A model generated the notes under the pieces. The model saw only the letters and a program-made list of their open reading frames with translations. It was not told the DNA's origin and made no database searches. This document shows, piece after piece, positions 58,118 to 64,000 of a DNA stretch of 64,000 bases. The stretch lies in NCBI GenBank assembly GCA_034440635.1, contig JAOTON010001682.1:588501-652500 (forward strand). Reading direction: 5' to 3'. This DNA comes from Lepas anatifera. Taxonomy: Eukaryota > Arthropoda > Thecostraca > Lepadidae. Numbering within the stretch: position 1 is the stretch's first letter; each line of letters opens with the position of its first letter. A program made the translations under genes and the position numbers.

Positions 58118-58300
58118 TGGGGTTTTACGATACGCCGACTGCTGAGGTTATACGGCGTCGCCAACTCTCACCCTGTCGCGAGGGTATCATGGGGATCGGA
58201 AAGGACTTCTGGCAGAATACCGGCCCGAGATTCGAACCCGAGCAGCGGCGTGGAAGTGGAATGCACTTCTCTGACACCACCGACTGTCTGTAGCAGTGGG
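58118..58300 (-). mobile_element. SINE-B with intact B box
   Basis: On the minus strand 'ctgctcgggttcgaatctcg' holds a perfect polymerase III B box (GGTTCGAATC). The likely A-box region 'gtcggtggtgtcagag' lies about 45 bp upstream. The body passes through 'agtcctttccgatccccatg' to the conserved 3' end 'gttggcgacgccgtataacc' and stops at 'gtaaaacccc'. The 3' part is shared with the other SINE-B copies. Confidence 0.88.
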
Positions 58301-58629
58301 AAGATGAGTTAGAGCTGTAGAGCTTAGAACAATTTGGCGCATCTGCAAAACCTTGATCGAAAAAGCATGCCATTTCGTGAGGATATTTCTTTGCTTAAAA
58401 AAACTGAGCATGGGAATCTGGACGAAGAAGAAGCGAAATAAAGCTCCATATATCACAATCTGCTAAGGTGTAAGCTAAAAATGTTCATTTCCATTTGAAA
58501 GCGGTTACTGTTTAGAGCATTCCATTCATTCTCACCAGTCGAGCCACTCCAACCAGAAATTACAGTTTTGAAATATCCTAGTTTCACAACAACCCCGAAT
58601 AAATATATCCCTGAAGTCGTTAACAACAA
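58301..58629. other. Gene-free stretch
   Basis: Nothing recognised. Confidence 0.4.
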
Positions 58630-58736
58630 GACAAAAAAGGGGGCAGCATCATGAAAAACATACGTTTAAAAAAACTGGGGAAAAATCGGGGTTTGGGAGC
58701 AATGGCCGGTTTCAGCCCCCCCAGGCTCCGCCAGTG
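58630..58736 (+). mobile_element. MITE group 3, left end lost
   Basis: 'catcatgaaaaacatacg', 'ggaaaaatcggggtttgg' and the right end 'ccaggctccgccagtg' match group 3. The left terminal repeat is missing. Confidence 0.65.
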
Positions 58737-59019
58737 ATTCAGTATAAAAATATACCACCAGACATACCAAACATCACAAAACTTAGCTTTATTTGATTAC
58801 GGCGCGGCGGAACCCCACCAATTGTACGCAAGTCAATCCTGTTGTTAAAGCTAAACGACTTGAAATAGCGAGAATCTTAGCTGTATCTCCCTACTGAAAG
58901 ATCACATGAAAGCTTTACACGTTTTACGGTCACCGTTTTCGTAGAATTAGACCAGTTCAGTGTTAAGCTTGAGAACAAGTGCAGACCAATTATCGTGACG
59001 GTAAAAATATAGCACCATG

Positions 59020-59171
59020 CAATGCCGGATCCAGACCACTGGTTTTGGGGGGGATGGGCAACAAAACCTAAAATCGTGGAAAACATAGTGGTTGTTTTTA
59101 AGAAAAGCGGTAAATTCAGTAGGTTTTGGGAAAGAGCCAAATGACTTTTCCCGCCCCTAGATCCGCCTCTG
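59020..59171 (+). mobile_element. hAT-type MITE, group 3
   Basis: Ends 'caatgccggatccaga' and 'cctagatccgcctctg' bound 152 bp. The interior has 'ggttttggggggga' and 'aaaatcgtggaaaacatag'. Flanks 'gcaccatg' and 'gttccatg' agree at six of eight bases. Confidence 0.85.
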
Positions 59172-59632
59172 GTTCCATGGCCAAAACGTGACTGACCACA
59201 CACAGTTGAGATTTAGCAAGTGCACCTGACTCACCCGGATACCTTAGCCTGAAATCACACCCTGGAGAGCGCACCTTTCAACACAGCCCACACAGCACCG
59301 CTTTCAACACTAACTGAAAGAAACTGGATAACCACCGTCGGTTGAATTTTTTGGAACACTGTACCACGCTTCGTAAGCAAAAATTACACAACAGCTCAAA
59401 CGAATTGACCTTGCAGCGGAACAGAGGTGATCTGAATTTAGCATCAACCGTATGGGTCACTCACTTTCAACCAGCAGATTTTCGCATATTTTCAAAGGCT
59501 AGCTCCATGATGACAACCTATTTCAGCGCTACATACTACAACAAACTGTTTTATAATTACGATGTATGCAGGTCGGAATTGCGGTACAGATATTATGTGA
59601 TGAACACGTACAGTGTATCGAGTACTTCCGAA
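59172..59632. other. Gene-free stretch
   Basis: Open on both strands for short distances; no gene recognised. Confidence 0.4.
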
Positions 59633-59824
59633 TTTTTTATTAGCGCCACTCCCAACAGGCACACTTGCCCAATCACAGGGAGTATTGGCGTGGGTGTTTA
59701 AGGATCCTCTCCACCGGGTCAGATCGGACACGGAAGGCGGTTTCCCGCCGTGGGGATTGAACCCACGTTAATCCATGCTATCCGATCCGAAAGCTGGCAA
59801 CGAAGCCACTAGGCCACCCGGCCC
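59633..59824 (-). mobile_element. SINE-A, full length
   Basis: Minus-strand copy of the 27565-27768 SINE. The plus strand shows the reversed B box 'ggggattgaaccc' and the reversed A box 'gccactaggccac', ending 'ccggccc'. The T-run at the low-coordinate side is the tail. Apart from small differences it is nearly collinear with the other full copy. Confidence 0.92.
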
Positions 59825-60443
59825 CTATTGGCTTTCCGGCAGTTGAATGAAATGAGTCCAGTACAAACAAGACTTGTGGTATGCCTAATCGAAATGATGA
59901 ACGCAGCACAAAACGATCAAGAATTCTGTAATAAGCTCTTTTACCAAGCCCGAGACCAAAAATGCGTATAACCAAGCGTTCTAAAATCATCCCCCAACGG
60001 GTTCCCACAGAGATGGGGAATTTGGGCTGGAAGTAGCGGAAATACTTCGACGTCATTATCTAGAGATTATCTGGGAATGGAATTCCTTCGCTCATCAAAG
60101 CACGTGGTGATTGTGCAAAAATCGGAAGCGATGAGCGTGACCGAGGTAAAGGCCATGGGCTTAGCCAGGATCAAGCGTGTGTAAAACGTGTCGTTTTCTA
60201 GTGAGGATTTCAAATATATTACAGCTGTTAAAGGGCGAAGGCTGGGGAGATTTCGAGTGACGCATACGCGACACGTTGTGTGTTACCAAACTAGGGTTAG
60301 AATCTTCTCAAAATAGAAATGCATCTGCGTTTGAAAATGATTTCACCATAAGTAGATGATAACATTCAGACACATTAAGCAGTTAGTATAGCTGCCCACA
60401 TGAAATATGTGGACATGCTAAATACGTTTCACATGGATAACGG
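59825..60443. other. Gene-free stretch
   Basis: Nothing recognised. Confidence 0.4.
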
Positions 60444-60834
60444 CAGTGGCGTATCCAGGGGCGGCAAAAAAGGCAATTGCCCCCCCAAACGGAAAAGCTC
60501 GGGGCAAAACCATGTTTTTGCCCCCCAAGCGATCGACCTCCTTTTTCCCCGACTCCTTTTTAGCTTGTAAGCAAGATTTTGGTGCTTCAGCTCTCAACTT
60601 CAAACAGAATTAGTGAAGTTCAGTGTAAATATTGGGGCTTGGATAGGAAAACAAGTATCTTGAGCCCATATTTTTTCACCCCGTGGCGTTTCTTTTTTTG
60701 CTTTTCGTCACCAGTTCCCAAAATCCTATCGAAATGGCATATTGTAGCGTAATTTTTCACTGCGTGGCGTTTTTTTTTTTTGCTTTTCCACTTTGGTTTG
60801 CCCCTCCCAAACCAACCGGCTAGATCCGCCACTG
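60444..60834 (+). mobile_element. hAT-type MITE, group 4, perfect target duplication
   Basis: Ends 'cagtggcgtatccagg' and 'ggctagatccgccactg' bound 391 bp. Both flanks read 'gataacgg', a perfect 8-bp target duplication. The interior contains two copies of a 'ttttttcac..cgtggcgttt' plus poly-T plus 'gcttttc' block. This explains why it is longer than the related 15289-15559 copy. It has no coding capacity. Confidence 0.95.
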
Positions 60835-61670
60835 GATAACGGTGAAAGCTTGGCTATGCTTCCCGTTATAGGACGAGACAGTGACATTTTAGCCTTTGCT
60901 AAGTACCTACCGTTACAGTCAAACATTTTATTATTAAAGTTTCAAGAAGAAACTCCGGCAAGAAGCTTGCAAATGACCACTGTTAGCAAAAATTCACCAA
61001 ACAAAGCCGTCAAGCCGCCGTGCTTTTAATTTTAAACTACAGCACAAGCCACGAGATGAGAGCAAGGTGATATTCTTTGAACTATTCAGTTGTTATTCAA
61101 ACCACTTTTTCTGCATAAAAGTCGCAGGGATTTAGAGTTCATCAGGACTAACCGAAAACAATCCCGATAGCACTTGTGTCCAAGACTTCCGATTTGAGTA
61201 TGCCAACGTTTGAGATTGCATCCGCCCATCCCCGGGTAGGAATATTCTAAGCGTATTTAGATCCCGTATGGAGGGCTCAGGAAGAAAACTCGAGCCGCAC
61301 AGCGGGCTATAACCGGGAGACTTCAGAAAAACATAAACACAGCACCGATGATACGCACAAGAGGTGTAAAAATCGCACAAATCATCCGACATAAGACACA
61401 GGATAATCTTTGAAAAGAGATCTGGGAGACTTAATCGTTTCCCGGTAGCCTGAGGACAGAAACCTGACGACAATTTCTCATCAACACATGGGAGATCGAG
61501 ACCATTATCATTCCCCATAATAGGACATTCGTAGCACCACCGCAAGCTAAGAAATGGGCAGAACGACTACAGCGCAGTTCGCCCGGCGACTGCATCACAG
61601 TACGCTCTCTAACACCAAGTTCAAGGCAGAACAGAAACGTAGCCTTTGCGTTGTCTGACTCAGAGGCGGA
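60835..61670. other. Gene-free stretch with a Cys-rich minus-strand frame
   Basis: On the minus strand 'tgcccatttcttag' before 61546 is a fair splice acceptor. It is followed by an open frame of about 137 codons to 61132 whose first 35 residues contain four Cys ('WCYECP...LPC...GFC'). I do not recognise a domain with confidence and no donor is obvious. Confidence 0.3.
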
Positions 61671-61813
61671 TTCGGGACTTCATTGCGGGGGGGGCTAAAG
61701 GGCTCGAGTCTCCTCTCGCCATTGCCTCGAATCAGCCTCTGCCTGTGTATGAACTACAGACACTCGGACATTTCAGGGGCTAGAACCTGCTAGTCTCCCT
61801 TTATTCGTCACTG
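61671..61813 (+). mobile_element. hAT-type MITE, group 1, decayed
   Basis: Ends 'cagaggcggattcggg' and 'tttattcgtcactg' bound 143 bp. The core is 'cctgtgtatgaactacag' followed by 'acactcggacatttcagg'. The flanks resemble each other only roughly. Confidence 0.75.
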
Positions 61814-62636
61814 TCTGTCCTGCATACTACAGAAGCAAAACGTCAGAACGATCCCCGTGTGTTCAGTGCAGCTTCCAGCTAATGCTTAGACCGATCGAAA
61901 GAAGGAAAACCTGCTCACAGCCCTGACAATATTGTCGCAGTTGAGATTTCGAGTCCAGTGTCAACTACGATTACACTTATGATTGTAACATTGTGAACGG
62001 TTTCACCACCAGAGGATACGGTAACGCAGTGTAAGCTGACTTGGGTTCAAATCCCAAATCGGCAGGAATACGTTCTACGGCATCAACGTCGCAAGAGGCT
62101 TAAGGCGTCGGTGCATTTAGCAATGCATTTAGCGCGATACTGAACTGAAAAACTGCTCCATCTCCATACATACCCAACCCATAAACCAAACTGCAACCGT
62201 CATATGCAACTACGGGTGAAATCGGGGAGGGGGAGCGAAAGTGAATAACTTTCACTCCCCGGGAGCGGGGAATGAAACATCCCCCCTACGTGATGAGCCA
62301 GAGAGAGATATTCCCCACAATTTTGTAACTACACCTAGTTAATTTGCATCCACTCCTAATTTTCCGCGTAAAACTACAGAAATAGATTTATTCTCCAATG
62401 TCAGTGAAGAAAATTGGTAGTATTTTCAAAGACAGAAAATATCAATTCTTTGTATCGCCACTTCCTCCCCTCGCCCGTATGACCAGTCAGAGGTAATTCC
62501 ACCCCCCCCACCTCCCGTAAAAATGTTGCGACGTGCCCGCCTGCGACCTTGCAATGTTGTTCCAGGCTCCTTCCGCACTCCACCAAAACCACACCTTCTG
62601 CATTCGTCTTCCTGCTACCAGCCAGAAACAAGCCTA
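61814..62636. other. Gene-free stretch with tRNA-like T-arm
   Basis: 'cttgggttcaaatcccaaat' (62038-62057) forms a perfect T-arm with a B box. However, no acceptor or D-arm partner is found, so it is at best a SINE or pseudo-tRNA relic. Confidence 0.35.
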
Positions 62637-62652
62637 CCAAATTTGGCGCGAG
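62637..62652. promoter_or_regulatory. CArG plus E2F-like composite site
   Basis: CCAAATTTGG (62637-62646) is a perfect CArG palindrome. It overlaps TTTGGCGCGAG (62642-62652), the same composite seen at 11541-11556. Confidence 0.3.
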
Positions 62653-63635
62653 TTACAACCCCGCCATTAGCCGGGCGTGTTTCCAGGCCATTTTTGGCGA
62701 GTGTTGAGAGATGTAATACCGCCGAGACCCACAAGTCAGCGACCAAAAAATAACCCGGAAGACAGCGTTGGCGGTGGGTTAGTACCTGCAAAGGTCGGGC
62801 AAAGGGGCTTGAGAATGATTCACAGCGGTGTGATTATCGACGATGTTTTTTATATATATGGAAGTTGCAAGAACGCAATATAATACAAAAAAATCACAAC
62901 ACTTAAATTATGTTGGATGGGAAAAAAGGAAGAAAATAGTACTGCTAAAATGTAGCTACATGGTAACATCATCTATAACGTTCAATGATATTGATCAGTC
63001 TATAAACGGATCACCCCGCATGTAAGGAGAAAACAAGTAGATCAATGACGCTCCGGTTTTCGCATTCATCCCCTGCAGGCGATTGGTGCGCGCGCAGGGG
63101 TCACACCGAGTCGCCAGAGGTCACGGTCAGGCCTTGGCAACTGCCCGGAGGCAATAACCGCCTCGCCGGCTCGAGCGTCGTGGGGAAGGGGAGGGGTAAC
63201 ATGAATCGAGGTAACGGACTTGGCAACAGCAAAGTCATTCAAATGTAGGAAAACTTGCTGGTTCCGTTAGTTGTTGCAGTGTCAGAGTGACGACATGAGC
63301 TGCAACATACGAGTTGGGTCAAGCATAGATTTTAGAAGACTGACTGAAAGTTATGAGATTCAACCTACAGTACCATGTCGTCAAATGTAATGCAATCTCT
63401 TCTCACGCGGATTCCTTTCACAGTTTAAGAAACTATCGTACAAAACAGAACAGTTTAGCCCCGAATCTTATCCGATGTATGTGGTTTACCAGTCCTAAGT
63501 GTAACAATTCACAGTCAAAAGCGTTTGCTACAATATGTCCACGCTTGACGACAATCATGAGGTACTGAGAGAGTCAAGATATGAGTTAAGCCAATAATTT
63601 TCCCTGTTCCCACCGTTTACTGCCCGACAACTCAC
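62653..63635. other. Gene-free stretch
   Basis: 63060-63190 is CpG-rich with two GGTCAC motifs; no gene recognised. Confidence 0.35.
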
Positions 63636-63716
63636 ATTCTCGGAAGCCCTGAAACCAGTTATTGAACCAGTCTGTAAAAACGGTCACGAAACTTGGATTG
63701 AACAGCTGTGCACTTG
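63636..63716 (-). CDS. Candidate small exon with signal-peptide-like context
   Basis: On the minus strand 'tgtgtttttcatgcag' is a good splice acceptor. An 81-nt open segment follows, ending at GAGAAT|GTGAGT, a donor match. The exon would be symmetrical (phase 1-1). Read upstream without splicing, the frame from an ATG near 63755 gives 'MSVLFLSCVFHAASA', which looks like a secretion signal with an ASA cleavage site, then 'QLFNPSFVTVFTDWFNNWF'. I do not recognise the protein. Either reading, or chance, is possible. Confidence 0.2.
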
Positions 63717-64000
63717 CTGCATGAAAAACACAGGACAAAAACAGGACGCTCATTAGACGCGAGAGTAAAAAAAAAATAATAGTTCCGTAATGAAGTAGTG
63801 ACAGTGAACTCGAAAAAGCCAAGTAGGAGTCTCCGCAACAGCTGATTTTTCTAACTCCCAAGCAACAGAGTTTTACACATCATGCCGCTTCTCAGTGAAA
63901 TCTGCTGTAGAGGAAGGAATTAGTTCAACCAAGCCTACTCTTAATGGAGACCTGTGGGTACGTGTTGTCTTTACATCATATTTATTTAGGGAAAACATGA
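63717..64000. other. Gene-free end of window
   Basis: Nothing further recognised. A run of A (63767-63776) corresponds to a T tract on the strand of the candidate exon. Confidence 0.35.

Noticed and set aside
62038..62057. Perfect T-arm with B box
   Set aside because: No matching D-arm or acceptor stem nearby, so not called as a tRNA gene.
1..64000. Prokaryotic-type systems such as CRISPR arrays, operons or prophage
   Set aside because: Repeats are dispersed SINEs and MITEs or ordinary tandem arrays, not spacer-repeat arrays. Coding density is far below bacterial or phage levels.

Overview
The window is animal (metazoan), almost certainly invertebrate, nuclear DNA. It has no long intact reading frame, no operon-like gene packing and no rRNA or CRISPR array. 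It is filled with eukaryotic short interspersed elements, microsatellites and minisatellites. I cannot fix the species. I found no complete protein-coding gene; the longest open frames (about 160-220 codons) fall in repeats or look like chance openings and are listed as rejected. The window is best read as intergenic or intronic sequence.

The dominant content is a miniature inverted-repeat transposon complex whose ends read CAGTGGCGGATCCAG...CTGGATCCGCCACTG. I count about 30 copies or fragments. Many are flanked by 8-bp target-site duplications; those at 16283-16407 and 60444-60834 are perfect, which points to the hAT superfamily. By internal sequence they fall into at least four groups. Group 1 is about 150-165 bp with an internal 'ctatgcattaactatag' block. 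Group 2 is about 250-305 bp, GC-rich, with altered CATAGGCGG-type ends. Group 3 is about 125-155 bp with an A-rich centre. Group 4 is about 270-390 bp with T-rich internal repeats. Three group 1 copies sit within 600 bp at 20.2-20.8 kb.

Two tRNA-derived SINE families are present. SINE-A (27565-27768, 59633-59824, decayed at 48191-48322) has recognisable A and B boxes and an AAAAT-type tail. SINE-B (15897-16012, 17195-17265, 31908-32010, 35130-35292, 58118-58300, fragment at 39085-39118) shares a conserved 3' body joined to different 5' parts. One LINE relic lies on the minus strand at about 54250-55740. It keeps the C-terminal half of a CR1/Jockey-type reverse transcriptase and is broken by stops, frameshifts, a duplication and a minisatellite.

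Tandem repeats include a 26-bp minisatellite (3109-3370), a 22-bp one (18630-18995), a 23-bp one (32019-32100), a roughly 24-bp one inside the LINE, a (TA)n tract (41688-41754) and a TATT/TATG tract (48563-48753).

Possible functional non-repeat signals are a CpG-rich E2F/CArG/YY1 cluster followed on the minus strand by an ATG and a splice-donor-like site (11420-11580), a dense cluster of 16 nuclear-receptor half-sites (28885-29422), a perfect 19-bp-arm hairpin (22515-22575), a CpG-rich possible first exon (53380-53745) and a small signal-peptide-like exon candidate (63636-63716). All are inferences from sequence alone.
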